64,000 bases of DNA from NCBI GenBank assembly GCA_049582805.1, contig JBAUUR010000111.1, forward strand, positions 28,547-92,546. The letters are read 5' to 3'. This document shows, piece after piece, positions 51,064 to 60,155 of this stretch. The first letter of the stretch is position 1, and every line of letters starts with the position of its first letter. The notes beneath the pieces are model-generated. The model worked only from the letters and a program-made list of their open reading frames with translations. It did no database searches and had not been told where the DNA came from. The stretch is from CAVXFS01 sp049582805. Its GTDB lineage: Bacteria > Pseudomonadota > Gammaproteobacteria > Burkholderiales > Gallionellaceae. Both the position numbers and the translations under genes were made by a program.

Positions 51064-52200
51064 ATGCGCAAATTTTCCGCATCCATTATCGAGTGGCAGC
51101 ATAATCATGGGCGCTATGGCCTGCCGTGGCAGGGTGCTGATGCCTATGGAGTGTGGCTATCCGAGATCATGCTGCAACAGACCCAGGTCGCCACCGTCAT
51201 CCCCTATTACCAGCGCTTCATAACCAGCTTCGCCGATGTTGCCGCACTGGCGGCAGCCAGTGAAGACAATGTGCTGGCGCACTGGAGCGGGTTGGGCTAC
51301 TACTCGCGCGCACGCAACCTTCACTGTGCGGCGAAGTTAATCATGCAGCGGCATGAGGGGGAATTTCCGCGCAATTTTGATGACATCATGGCCCTCCCCG
51401 GCATAGGGCGTTCCACCGCCGCAGCCATCAGCGCCCTGGTCTTTCATGAGCGGCGCGCGATACTCGATGGCAATGTGAAGCGCGTGCTGGCGCGCTACTG
51501 CGCCATCGAAGGTTACACGGGCAATAAAAAGATCGAAGCGCAACTGTGGCAACAGGCGGAAGCATTGCTGCCAGATTCATCCACTCTTCCTCCAGGGAAG
51601 AGGGATAGGGAGAGGATCGTTTCTGACGATGCAATCGCCAGCTACACCCAAGGCCTGATGGACCTCGGCGCAACCATCTGCACACGCACAAAACCCAGCT
51701 GCGACGCCTGCCCGGTGCAAGTGGATTGTGCTGCATATCAAGGCGGGCGTGTCGCGCAACTGCCTACCCCGCAGCCGCGCAAGCCGCTGCCGGAAAAATA
51801 CAGCACCTTTTTGCTGCTCATGCACGGCGACGACATCCTGCTGGAAAAGCGTCCCGGCAGCGGCATCTGGGGTGCCTTGTGGTGTCCGCCACAATTCGAG
51901 AATGAACAAGCGGCATTGGATGGATGTGCGCGAATGGGGATAACGTTGGACAGAATAACCCGTCATTCCGGCGAAGGCCGGAATCCAGCCAGATTAAAAA
52001 ACAAGTGCGAAGCCCTTCCGTCTTTCGCCCACGCCTTCACCCATTTCAGATTGCACATCGCGCCGCTACTGATGCAGGTTACGCAAAAACCCAGGCATAT
52101 GGAGGAGTCGGGCAGAGCGTGGCTGGATGTGGAAGATGCCCTGCGCGCCGCCATTCCTGCGCCGGTGCGCAAGTTGCTTGAGAAAATTATTGGCAGATGA
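51064..52200 (+). CDS. mutY: A/G-specific adenine glycosylase MutY with two in-frame repeats
   Basis: 378 residues. MutY removes adenine paired with 8-oxoguanine. Catalytic Glu34 (WLSEIMLQQTQV) and Asp135 (AILDGNVKRVLAR), helix-hairpin-helix (LPGIGRSTAAAI) and the 4Fe-4S cysteines 206, 213, 216, 222 (CTRTKPSCDACPVQVDC) are intact. The C-terminal NUDIX-like domain follows. Two stretches are extra: about 171-188 (DSSTLPPGKRDRERIVS) before the last helix, and 299-311 (RHSGEGRNPARLK) in the C-terminal domain. Both come from palindromic repeats and keep the frame. Confidence 0.93.
   Translation: MRKFSASIIEWQHNHGRYGLPWQGADAYGVWLSEIMLQQTQVATVIPYYQRFITSFADVAALAAASEDNVLAHWSGLGYYSRARNLHCAAKLIMQRHEGEFPRNFDDIMALPGIGRSTAAAISALVFHERRAILDGNVKRVLARYCAIEGYTGNKKIEAQLWQQAEALLPDSSTLPPGKRDRERIVSDDAIASYTQGLMDLGATICTRTKPSCDACPVQVDCAAYQGGRVAQLPTPQPRKPLPEKYSTFLLLMHGDDILLEKRPGSGIWGALWCPPQFENEQAALDGCARMGITLDRITRHSGEGRNPARLKNKCEALPSFAHAFTHFRLHIAPLLMQVTQKPRHMEESGRAWLDVEDALRAAIPAPVRKLLEKIIGR
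51582..51615. repeat. C/G-rich palindromic repeat inside mutY
   Basis: CACTCTTCCTCC followed by GGGAAGAGGGATAGGGAGAGG is the same class as the repeats at 11592-11631 and 41034-41077. It adds about 12-18 residues just before the cluster-binding domain of MutY. Confidence 0.6.
51959..51988. repeat. Hairpin repeat inside the mutY C-terminal domain
   Basis: CCCGTCATTCCGGCGAAGG then CCGGAATCCAG; the arms TTCCGG and CCGGAA form a stem. It is a well-known intergenic repeat type (CATTCCxGCGAAxGCxGGAATCC), here encoding residues about 299-308. Confidence 0.7.
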
Positions 52201-52436
52201 AAGCTGTTGGGCAAAAGTCCCAGGTATGCAAGGAGCTGATATGCAAGGGCGTTCCCAAAACTGCCGATTGCAAAATATGCAAACCGCTTAACTATGGGCA
52301 ATCTACTAGTCAGGCGCTACAATTGGCTCCACACTGCACATTCCGAGATTTGAGCATGACCATGCGGTTGCCCTTCCTAAATACATTGGCTCTGACCTTC
52401 GTAGGCCTCGCTGTTACCTATTGTTTGGATGGCTGA
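52197..52436 (+). CDS. Possible small cysteine-containing protein coupled to mutY
   Basis: 79 residues. The ATG overlaps the mutY stop in the ATGA form that often couples genes. The N-terminal half has C-x4-C-x8-C-x2-C (VCKELICK and ADCKICK), which could bind metal; the end is hydrophobic (LNTLALTFVGLAVTYCL). No family is recognised, and the signal may be chance. The rest of the 277-bp gap before the RND genes shows no clear promoter. Confidence 0.3.
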   Translation: MKAVGQKSQVCKELICKGVPKTADCKICKPLNYGQSTSQALQLAPHCTFRDLSMTMRLPFLNTLALTFVGLAVTYCLDG

Positions 52437-52477
52437 TTCTTCCACGAATTATCCCTTAAAAAAGGTAACTTTGCTCG

Positions 52478-55400
52478 ATGTGGATTGTTGAATTAGCTTT
52501 ACGACGGCCCTATACTTTTATTGTAATGGCGATCATTATTTTGCTCGCCACTCCTCTGGCAATCTTTCGCACGCCGGTGGATGTGCTGCCGGAAATCAAT
52601 ATTCCCGTCATCAGTGTAATCTGGAACTACAGCGGCTTATCCCCGCAGCAAATGTCCGACCGCATCACTTCGGTCCATGAGCGCATCCTGACCACGACGG
52701 TCAATGACATCGAGCATATCGAATCCCAGTCGCTGAACAGCATCGCGGTAATCAAGATTTACTTTCAGCCGAACGTCAATATTCAGACTGCCATTGCGCA
52801 GATCGTATCCGTGTCCCAGACCATAATCCGTTCGATGCCTCCGGGAACCACCCCGCCGCTGATCATCAATTACACCGCATCGAGTGTTCCGGTAATCCAG
52901 ATCGGGATGTCGAGCAAGGATTTGTCGGAACAGGATGTGTTCGACCTCGCCGTCAACACCCTGCGGCCGCAGTTGGTGACGATCCCGGGCGTTGCTATCC
53001 CCTGGCCCTATGGCGGAAAAATGCGCTTGATATCGGTGGATCTTGATACGCAGGCCATTCTGGCCAAGGGTTTAACCTCGACGGACGTGGTTAATGCGAT
53101 TAACAGCCAGAACCTGGCGCTGCCCTCCGGAACCGCGAAAATCGGTGATACCGAATATAACGTCAACCTGAATGGCTCGCCGACGACAATTGCCGGCCTG
53201 AACAATATACCCGTGAAAACCGTGAATGGCGCAACAACCTTCTTGCGCGAGGTTGCCCACGTTCGCGATGGATTTTCGCCGCAGACCAATATCGTCAAGC
53301 AGAACGGACAGCGTGGTCTGCTCTTGTCGGTGTACAAGAATGGGAGCGCATCGACCCTCGATGTCGTCAGCAATGTGAAAGCCATGCTGCCAACCTTGAT
53401 GCCGCTGCTTCCCAAGGGCCTTGAGGTCGCACTGCTGGCAGACCAGTCAATATTCGTCAAGACGGCCATCGAGGGGGTCACTCACGAAGCGCTGCTCGCC
53501 GCTGCTCTAACGGCGCTGATCTTGCTGCTGTTTCTGGGCAACTGGCGCACGACTTCGATTGTCGCAGTCTCGATACCGCTGTCGATATTTTCCTCGCTGG
53601 TGCTTCTGCATGCGGTGGGCGAGACCATCAATATCATGACCCTCGGAGGACTGGCGCTGGCCGTCGGCATCCTGGTCGATGACGCGACGGTGACGATCGA
53701 GAATATCGAGCGCCATTTACACATGGGCTCGGATCTCCATACCGCAATTCTCGACGGTGCGGGCGAGATCGCTGTTCCGGCCTTTGTCTCGACCATGTGC
53801 ATTTGTATCGTTTTCGTGCCTATGTTTTTCCTTGAAGGCGCGGCGCATTACCTGTTTGTGCCGCTGGCCGAAGCGGTGGCATTTGCAATGCTGGCCTCCT
53901 ATGTGCTATCGCGCACGCTGGTGCCTACTCTGGCCTTGTTGCTCATGGGCCAGCAGTCGCGTCCCGGCAGAATCACGCAGTCGATACACGGCGCGCATGA
54001 TGCGTTCAACCGGCGGTTTGAGATGCTGCGCAACGTCTATATCCTCCTGCTTAGCCATCTGCTGACGCATCGCCGCAGCTTTATAGTCGGGTTTGTCGGT
54101 TTCTGCCTGCTGTCCTGCGGACTGTACCTGTTGCTGGGCCGCGATCTTTTTCCCACGGTCGATACGGGTCAGATCAAGCTGCATATGCGTGCACCAACCG
54201 GAACCCGTATAGAAAAGACCGCAGTGCTTGCTGATGTAGTTGACAAGGCAATCCGCGAAATCATTCCAGAAAAAGATCTCGCTTCGATAATTGATAATAT
54301 TGGACTGCCCTACAGTGGCATTAATCTCTCATATAGCAACTCCGGCACTATCGGCACACTGGATGCAGAAATCCTGATTTCACTCAAACCCGGCCATCGG
54401 CCAAGCAGTGAATATATCGATGTGATTCCGGACGTGCTGCAAAAGCGCTTTCCAGGTGTGGAGTTCTTCTTTCAGCCTGCTGATATCGTGACCCAGATTC
54501 TCAATTTCGGTATGCCCGCGGCGATTGATATACAGATCTACGGCAACAACTATGCTCAAAACAATGCTTTCGCCGGAAAGTTGACAAGTCGTATCAAAGC
54601 CATCAGCGGCGCTGTCGACGTGCGCATTCATCAGCGTCTCGATGAGCCAACGATTGCGCTCGAGATGGACCGCGCGCGCCTGCAGAACATGGGAATCAGC
54701 CCGACCGACGTCGCACAGAATATCCTGCTGCCGCTTTCGGGGAGTCAGCAGACCCAACCGGCTTTTTGGCTCAATCCAACCAACTGCATCGTCTACAACA
54801 TGCAGGCGCAGACGCCGCAGTACAACATCAATTCTCTCGATGACCTGCTGCATCTGCCAATCAACCCTCCGGGCGATGCAAGTCAATCGCCTCAGGTGCT
54901 TGGCAATCTGGTGAAGGTCTCACCGACCAGGGAGTCGGCCATTGTGACCCGCTACAACATCCTGCCCGCCGTCGATATCTACGTGAGCGTGCGCGGCCGC
55001 GATCTGGGCTCGGTAGCCAGGGAAATCCAGAAGGTCATGGACGATGCCAAGCCGGATCTGCCACGCGGCAGCCGCATCTCATTGCGCGGGCAGGTGCAGA
55101 CCATGCAGTCGTCGTATGTTGATCTTGGCGTCGGCATTCTCGGTGCCATCGTATTGATCTACCTGCTGATTGTCGTCAATTTCCAGTCCTGGCTCGACCC
55201 GTTCATCATCATTACCGCCCTGCTGGCCGCCTTGGCGGGCATCGCCTGGATCCTGGTGTTGACCGGCACGGATCTGAGCGTGCCGGCGCTGACCGGCGCG
55301 ATCATGACAATGGGCGTGGCGACCGCCAACAGCATTCTCGTCATCGCGTTTGCGCGACAACGGCTGGACGCTGGCATGCCGCCGCTATCAGCCGCGCTTG

Positions 55401-55666
55401 AGGCCGGTGCCACGCGACTGCGCCCGGTATTGATGACGGCTTTGGCGATGATTATCGGCATGATTCCGATGGCGATTGGTATCGGTGAAGGATCGGAGCA
55501 GAATGCACCGCTCGGCCGAGCTGTGATCGGCGGTTTGCTTTTTGCGACGGTGTCGACCCTGCTTTTCGTTCCTGTCATTTTCGCCACTTTCCATCAGCGG
55601 CTCGCCGTGCGAAAGGCGCGCGGCCAGGGCGGCGACGTTTCCACCCCCACACCCGCTTCTGCATAG
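52478..55666 (+). CDS. RND efflux permease (HAE1/AcrB class)
   Basis: 1062 residues, inner-membrane proton/drug antiporter. The N-terminal helix is followed by PVDVLPEINIPVISVIWNYS, the periplasmic porter domains, and the transmembrane motif GILVDDATVTIENIERH whose adjacent aspartates take part in proton transfer. A second half repeats the fold (GDLGSVAREI, VLTGTDLSVPALTGAIMTMG). First gene of a three-gene operon; its substrate cannot be read. Confidence 0.92.
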   Translation: MWIVELALRRPYTFIVMAIIILLATPLAIFRTPVDVLPEINIPVISVIWNYSGLSPQQMSDRITSVHERILTTTVNDIEHIESQSLNSIAVIKIYFQPNVNIQTAIAQIVSVSQTIIRSMPPGTTPPLIINYTASSVPVIQIGMSSKDLSEQDVFDLAVNTLRPQLVTIPGVAIPWPYGGKMRLISVDLDTQAILAKGLTSTDVVNAINSQNLALPSGTAKIGDTEYNVNLNGSPTTIAGLNNIPVKTVNGATTFLREVAHVRDGFSPQTNIVKQNGQRGLLLSVYKNGSASTLDVVSNVKAMLPTLMPLLPKGLEVALLADQSIFVKTAIEGVTHEALLAAALTALILLLFLGNWRTTSIVAVSIPLSIFSSLVLLHAVGETINIMTLGGLALAVGILVDDATVTIENIERHLHMGSDLHTAILDGAGEIAVPAFVSTMCICIVFVPMFFLEGAAHYLFVPLAEAVAFAMLASYVLSRTLVPTLALLLMGQQSRPGRITQSIHGAHDAFNRRFEMLRNVYILLLSHLLTHRRSFIVGFVGFCLLSCGLYLLLGRDLFPTVDTGQIKLHMRAPTGTRIEKTAVLADVVDKAIREIIPEKDLASIIDNIGLPYSGINLSYSNSGTIGTLDAEILISLKPGHRPSSEYIDVIPDVLQKRFPGVEFFFQPADIVTQILNFGMPAAIDIQIYGNNYAQNNAFAGKLTSRIKAISGAVDVRIHQRLDEPTIALEMDRARLQNMGISPTDVAQNILLPLSGSQQTQPAFWLNPTNCIVYNMQAQTPQYNINSLDDLLHLPINPPGDASQSPQVLGNLVKVSPTRESAIVTRYNILPAVDIYVSVRGRDLGSVAREIQKVMDDAKPDLPRGSRISLRGQVQTMQSSYVDLGVGILGAIVLIYLLIVVNFQSWLDPFIIITALLAALAGIAWILVLTGTDLSVPALTGAIMTMGVATANSILVIAFARQRLDAGMPPLSAALEAGATRLRPVLMTALAMIIGMIPMAIGIGEGSEQNAPLGRAVIGGLLFATVSTLLFVPVIFATFHQRLAVRKARGQGGDVSTPTPASA

Positions 55667-55676
55667 GATCTAAATC

Positions 55677-56849
55677 ATGACTGATCAGCGCCATTCACTT
55701 CAAGGCTTGCCGGAATTTCATCTGCACGGCCCCACTCAGCAAAGCCGCAGCAAGGTTGTTCGCACCGCACGCCTGGTGGCCGTGGTCGTTATCGTGCTGC
55801 TGCTAGGCCTGGGCCGGGCGCTGCTCGCGCGCCGGGCGAATGCCGAGATGCTTGCGTCGCGGGCTGCGGAAAGTGCCATCCTGCAGGTGCGCGTAGTCCA
55901 GCCGAGTGCTGCCAGCGGCTATGAATCCAAACTGACGCTGCCCAGTGCCTTGCAGGGCATATACGAGGCGCAGATTTACGCTCGCACCACCGGGTATGTA
56001 AAGCAATGGTTCAAGGACATCGGCCAGCCAGTAAAGCGGGGGGATCTGTTGGCGACACTCGACATCCCCGATGTCAACAAGCAGGTAGAGGAAGCGCAAG
56101 CTAATTTTGAACTCGCGAAGATCGCTTACGAGCGGTGGAGCAGGTTGCGCGAGTATGATGCTGTCTCGCAGCAGGAATATGACGAGAAGGCTGCCGCTTA
56201 TCAGCAGACCGAGGCGGTACTCAAGCGTTTGCGCGATCAACAGAGTTTCGGCAACGTGTTGGCACCTTTTGACGGCATTGTGACGCGACGCAACGTCGAC
56301 AACGGTGACCTGGTGAATGCCGGCAACGGCGGAATCAGTCAGGTGATGTTCGCCATCGCGCAGAACGACAGGCTGCGTCTTTATGCCTATGTGCCGCAAA
56401 ATCGTGCGGCGCGGATTCGCGTCGGCGACAGCGTGGATATTCTGCGGTCAGAGGCTGCCGAAAAGCCAATCAAGGGTCGGATCGTCCATAGCGCAGGGGC
56501 AATCGATCCGACGACGCGAACCCTGCAGATCGAAATCCAAGTGCCGAATGCGGACCACAGCCTGCTGCCTGGCGCCTATGTAGACGTAGCACTGACGCTG
56601 AAATCCGACGGAGGTTTGATCCTGCCGACCAATACCCTGCTATTCAGCGCAGCTGGCAGCAGGGTGGCGATCATCCAGCCAGACGGCAATGTCAGGCTGC
56701 AAACCGTTACCTTGGGCACCGACTATGGCCACGAGGTCGAAATCAAGACTGGCCTGAAGTCCGAAGATAAAGTCATCATGAATCCACCCGACTCGATCAG
56801 CGACGGCCAATCGGTGGCGATTGCCGCCGGGGTCCAAAAGGGTAGCTGA
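55677..56849 (+). CDS. RND periplasmic adaptor subunit
   Basis: 390 residues. A single N-terminal membrane helix (VAVVVIVLLLGLGRALLA) anchors it. The order is barrel-sandwich (YARTTGYVKQWFKDIGQPVK), a short coiled coil (about 125-180), then the second half lipoyl strand APFDGIVTRRNVDNGDLV. It bridges permease and outer-membrane channel. It lies 10 bp after the permease and 5 bp before the channel gene. Confidence 0.92.
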   Translation: MTDQRHSLQGLPEFHLHGPTQQSRSKVVRTARLVAVVVIVLLLGLGRALLARRANAEMLASRAAESAILQVRVVQPSAASGYESKLTLPSALQGIYEAQIYARTTGYVKQWFKDIGQPVKRGDLLATLDIPDVNKQVEEAQANFELAKIAYERWSRLREYDAVSQQEYDEKAAAYQQTEAVLKRLRDQQSFGNVLAPFDGIVTRRNVDNGDLVNAGNGGISQVMFAIAQNDRLRLYAYVPQNRAARIRVGDSVDILRSEAAEKPIKGRIVHSAGAIDPTTRTLQIEIQVPNADHSLLPGAYVDVALTLKSDGGLILPTNTLLFSAAGSRVAIIQPDGNVRLQTVTLGTDYGHEVEIKTGLKSEDKVIMNPPDSISDGQSVAIAAGVQKGS

Positions 56850-56854
56850 CAGCC

Positions 56855-58279
56855 ATGAGCCGCATTTTGCTTGTTGCCGGTCTGCTGCTTGTGTGCGCGG
56901 CGTGCGCGCCGATCGGCCCCGACTATATCCGACCAAAAATAACTGACATGCCCGCCAATTGGAAGACCGAGCCGGGCTGGCAGGCCGCCAGTCCTGCTGA
57001 CGGCATACCCAAAAAAGCATGGTGGAAAGCCTTCGGCGACAACCAGCTCGACGAGCTGGAAAGCAATTGCCTGAAGGACAACCCGAACTTGAAAGTCGCC
57101 GTGGCGCGTCTGGATCAAGCACTTGCACAGAGCAATGCGCATGCTGCTTCCTTGTCTCCAACGGTCGCACTCGATGCCAACGCTTCGCGCAGCCGCATTT
57201 CCGCGAACCGCCCGCTGGCAAGCTACGGTATACCCAACAGCAGCACCGTGCAGAACGACATCCAGCCAAGCCTGACCGTCAGCTATGAGTTTGACTGGCT
57301 GGGCCGCATACGCCGCGATATCGAGAGCGCCCGCGCCAGCGCAGAACAAGCCGATGCCGATCGCGAAAACGTGCGCCTGGTGCTGACTGCCCAAGTTGCC
57401 TCGGCGTATTTTCAGCAGCGCCAACTTGATGAGGAAATCGGCTTTGTCTTCGAGTCGATAGAATTGCAGGAAAAAGTGCTCGGTTTGATCCGCATTCGTC
57501 GCGAGTTCGGCGCGGCAGCGGAGAGCGATGTGGTCTTGCAGAGTGCCTTGGTCGAGTCGAGCAAGGCGCAACTCGAACTGCTGAAAAATCAGCGCAAGCA
57601 GACTGAGGACGCGCTTGCGACGCTAACCGGCGTGCCGGCCGCGAGCTTCAAGCTGGGCGTCGGCTCGCTGCCCGCCAAGCCACCTGATATACCCGTCGGC
57701 TTGCCGGCCAACCTGCTTGAGCGACGACCCGATATCGCCTCGGCTGAGCGCGCGATGGCAGCGGCCAATGCCCAGATTGGCGTAGCCAAGGCAGCATTTT
57801 TTCCATCACTGATTCTGTCGCCTATGCTCGGGGGCTATGAGTCGAACAGTCTTGCCAGCCTGATCTCGGTACCTTCACTTGTTTGGTCGGTCGGAGTTCA
57901 GTCCACCCAGACCTTGTTCGATGGCGGCAGAATTCGCGCCGGCGTCGACTTCGCCCAGGCCGGCTATGTTGCGGCGCTCGCCAATTACCGGCAAGCCGTG
58001 CTAGTCGCGATCCAGGAGGCACAGGACGCGCTGGGGAACCTGCACGGCCTGGAGTCCGCCAGGCAAAAACAGGACGAAGCGGTACGCAACCAGAACAAGG
58101 CCTATGAAATCACTTTGCTGCGTTACAAGGAAGGACTGGACAGCGCACTGACTCTCGCTACAGTACAGCAAAATCAGTTATCAGCTCTGCGCGTTCAGTC
58201 GCAGATACGCGGCAGTCAGTTTATCTCGGTGGTAAGCCTGCTCAAGGCTCTGGGTGGTGGCTGGCAGGAAGCCGACTAG
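56855..58279 (+). CDS. Outer-membrane efflux lipoprotein (NodT/OprM family)
   Basis: 474 residues. Lipobox LVCAAC gives a lipidated Cys near residue 16, then CAPIGPDYIRPK. Two repeats of the efflux-protein fold follow; the motif LLERRPDIASAERAMAAANAQIGVA is diagnostic of the NodT/OprM type. It is the exit channel of the operon. The 196 bp after it hold no clear feature. Confidence 0.93.
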   Translation: MSRILLVAGLLLVCAACAPIGPDYIRPKITDMPANWKTEPGWQAASPADGIPKKAWWKAFGDNQLDELESNCLKDNPNLKVAVARLDQALAQSNAHAASLSPTVALDANASRSRISANRPLASYGIPNSSTVQNDIQPSLTVSYEFDWLGRIRRDIESARASAEQADADRENVRLVLTAQVASAYFQQRQLDEEIGFVFESIELQEKVLGLIRIRREFGAAAESDVVLQSALVESSKAQLELLKNQRKQTEDALATLTGVPAASFKLGVGSLPAKPPDIPVGLPANLLERRPDIASAERAMAAANAQIGVAKAAFFPSLILSPMLGGYESNSLASLISVPSLVWSVGVQSTQTLFDGGRIRAGVDFAQAGYVAALANYRQAVLVAIQEAQDALGNLHGLESARQKQDEAVRNQNKAYEITLLRYKEGLDSALTLATVQQNQLSALRVQSQIRGSQFISVVSLLKALGGGWQEAD

Positions 58280-58475
58280 ACAGACAAACCACGCTGACCG
58301 CCAAGGCCAAGATGACTGCCTGCGCCGGAAGCGATGCTTCTTGTCAAACTAATTGAACGGCCCGGCAACATTCTGCATCCCGTATAAATACTGCATGCAT
58401 TTGTTCAAACAAGTCATGGATGGCGCCCATGCTTTGAAAATCCGTTATCGGGAAATCAGGGCTGTCGGTTCTGGC

Positions 58476-59066
58476 TCAGACGCCTGTCCAATAACGTACG
58501 TGGCCTACATCCACATGAACAAAATCGGAGTGGGAGTAGTAGCCGACTCCGCCACCATGCATCGCTACAGCAACCTTATGCAGTTCTCTCAGGTCATGCC
58601 CGGGGATCCGGATGTCGGCGGCCATACCGTCCATATGCAGGCTGTGCTTCGCCACGCCAGAACTGTGGGCATGAAGCAACGCGTTGGTGGCAGGTGAACG
58701 GTAACCCGACACGAGTTGGATGGCTTTTGAAGTGCCCAGACCCAGGGTAATGGCGTGCAGGAGGTCGAGCAGGCCCGGATCGATCGGTTTGATTTCACCA
58801 TTGCGAAAATCACGCAGGAGATGATTGATGTCGGACAATGATTCGGGAATGTATTCACCCTCCATCCAGTACGTTGTCTTCAGGGTTTCTCCGGTGTGAA
58901 GGTTGTAAAGGGACAACGTGCGTTCGGGTGTGATGATTATCGATTGCGCAAATGCGCGGCGGGAGGTAATGGCTGCAGCAGTAACCAATGCCCCGGCGCC
59001 TATCAGGAAACGGCGGCGACTACTGGAATGGGTGCAACTCAGCGAGTTTCTCAAGCGTTTTATCAA
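58476..59066 (-). CDS. Tat-exported M15-type murein peptidase (DUF882/MepK-like)
   Basis: 196 residues from a TTG at 59066, chosen for AAGGAGAG upstream; longer frames have no ribosome site. The N-terminus carries SRRRFLIGAG, a clear twin-arginine signal. The mature part contains TPERTLSLYNLHTGETLKT, VSGYRSPATNALLH, HSLHMDGMAADIR and HVDVGHVRYW, with the metal ligands SxHxxGxAxD and the later HVD of the YcbK/MepK family, which cuts peptide cross-links in peptidoglycan. It would need the TatABC encoded at 32.8-34.2 kb. It is next to an L,D-transpeptidase. Confidence 0.88.
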   Translation of the reverse strand: MIKRLRNSLSCTHSSSRRRFLIGAGALVTAAAITSRRAFAQSIIITPERTLSLYNLHTGETLKTTYWMEGEYIPESLSDINHLLRDFRNGEIKPIDPGLLDLLHAITLGLGTSKAIQLVSGYRSPATNALLHAHSSGVAKHSLHMDGMAADIRIPGHDLRELHKVAVAMHGGGVGYYSHSDFVHVDVGHVRYWTGV

Positions 59067-59082
59067 TACTGCTCTCTCCTTG

Positions 59083-60015
59083 CTATTGTGTCTCGGTTTG
59101 TAGGTTGACTTGTCTGGCAAGCCCCTCTTGTTGTTCGACGACTCGTGCGGCTTTTTGCCAATCGATGCGGTCTGCCAAGTGATTCGCTTCGGCCAGTTCT
59201 CTTAGCATTTGCAGCGCATTTACGCCCTTGTTATAAACATCCCGATTGACCTCAAGATAAATGCGCCCGGCATCCAGTACTGCAAGCAGCACTGGTGCAT
59301 AAATGACCTGGCCGGCCGTCCCGACGTTAATTTCGGGAAACAGCTTTTCGACATCCTCGGGCTGAAGCCGGATGCATCCGTGGCTCTGAAAATGGTAGAC
59401 ACTCGGTGGCGCGTTGGTGCCATGGATGCCGTACCCTGGAAGGCTGAGCCCGATCCAATACTTGCCGAGCGGATTGTCCGGGCCGGGCGGGACTTTGGTC
59501 AGCACCGCTTCACTTTCCCGATGCATCTCTTCCTGGATAGAGATGGGCACCGTCCAGGCTGGGTTCTCGTGCAATTGTACCACGCAAAATTCACCGGTCG
59601 GCGTCGGCCACGTGGGCTTGCCGAGCCCCACCGGGTATGCACCAGCCAGGTTCCCATCGCGAAAGAAAAACAACATACGCTGGGGCAGGTTAATGAGTAG
59701 CCCGTTTCCCAAGTTTTCCGGAACGATGTGCCGATTATCAATCTCCAACCGTTGCCCCGGATAGATGAGTCCGTTGTAGTCGATTCCATTGCTTTGCGCA
59801 ATAGCCATAGCCGATTCGCCAAACCGTGCGGCGAGGGCGATGAGAAAATCCCCATGCTGGATTACGTATTCAAAGCGTTCGCCCACCACCGCATGAGAAA
59901 GCCCAATTGTGGTTTCGGCTTGCGCAAAGCCGGTGCCAACCCAAGTGATGAACACGACAAGGAGCAGGGAGATGCTTTCTTTCAAGTGGGAGAAATTTTG
60001 GGATCGGTAATCCAT
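59083..60015 (-). CDS. L,D-transpeptidase of the ErfK/YbiS type
   Basis: 310 residues from the ATG at 60015 (a GTG at 60036 is possible). A signal peptide (LLLVVFITWVGTGFAQA) is followed by a LysM-like segment (YVIQHGDFLIALAARFG, NGLIYPGQRLEI), then the YkuD catalytic domain with GIHGTNAPPSVYHFQSHGCIR (the catalytic Cys in SHGCIRL). It makes 3-3 cross-links or attaches Braun's lipoprotein. It lies just upstream of the M15 peptidase, which may cut the cross-links it makes. Confidence 0.9.
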   Translation of the reverse strand: MDYRSQNFSHLKESISLLLVVFITWVGTGFAQAETTIGLSHAVVGERFEYVIQHGDFLIALAARFGESAMAIAQSNGIDYNGLIYPGQRLEIDNRHIVPENLGNGLLINLPQRMLFFFRDGNLAGAYPVGLGKPTWPTPTGEFCVVQLHENPAWTVPISIQEEMHRESEAVLTKVPPGPDNPLGKYWIGLSLPGYGIHGTNAPPSVYHFQSHGCIRLQPEDVEKLFPEINVGTAGQVIYAPVLLAVLDAGRIYLEVNRDVYNKGVNALQMLRELAEANHLADRIDWQKAARVVEQQEGLARQVNLQTETQ

Positions 60016-60155
60016 AATGGAAACCCACCGACTCACGCTGTGGGGGTCTGTTGCATTAATTGGGTTTCATTGGAAATCAGCGGCTCAAACGGCACGCCTT
60101 TTGATGCGCGGTACGGGCCAGCATGATGCGGAAGACCTTGCCATACTCCTTGTTG

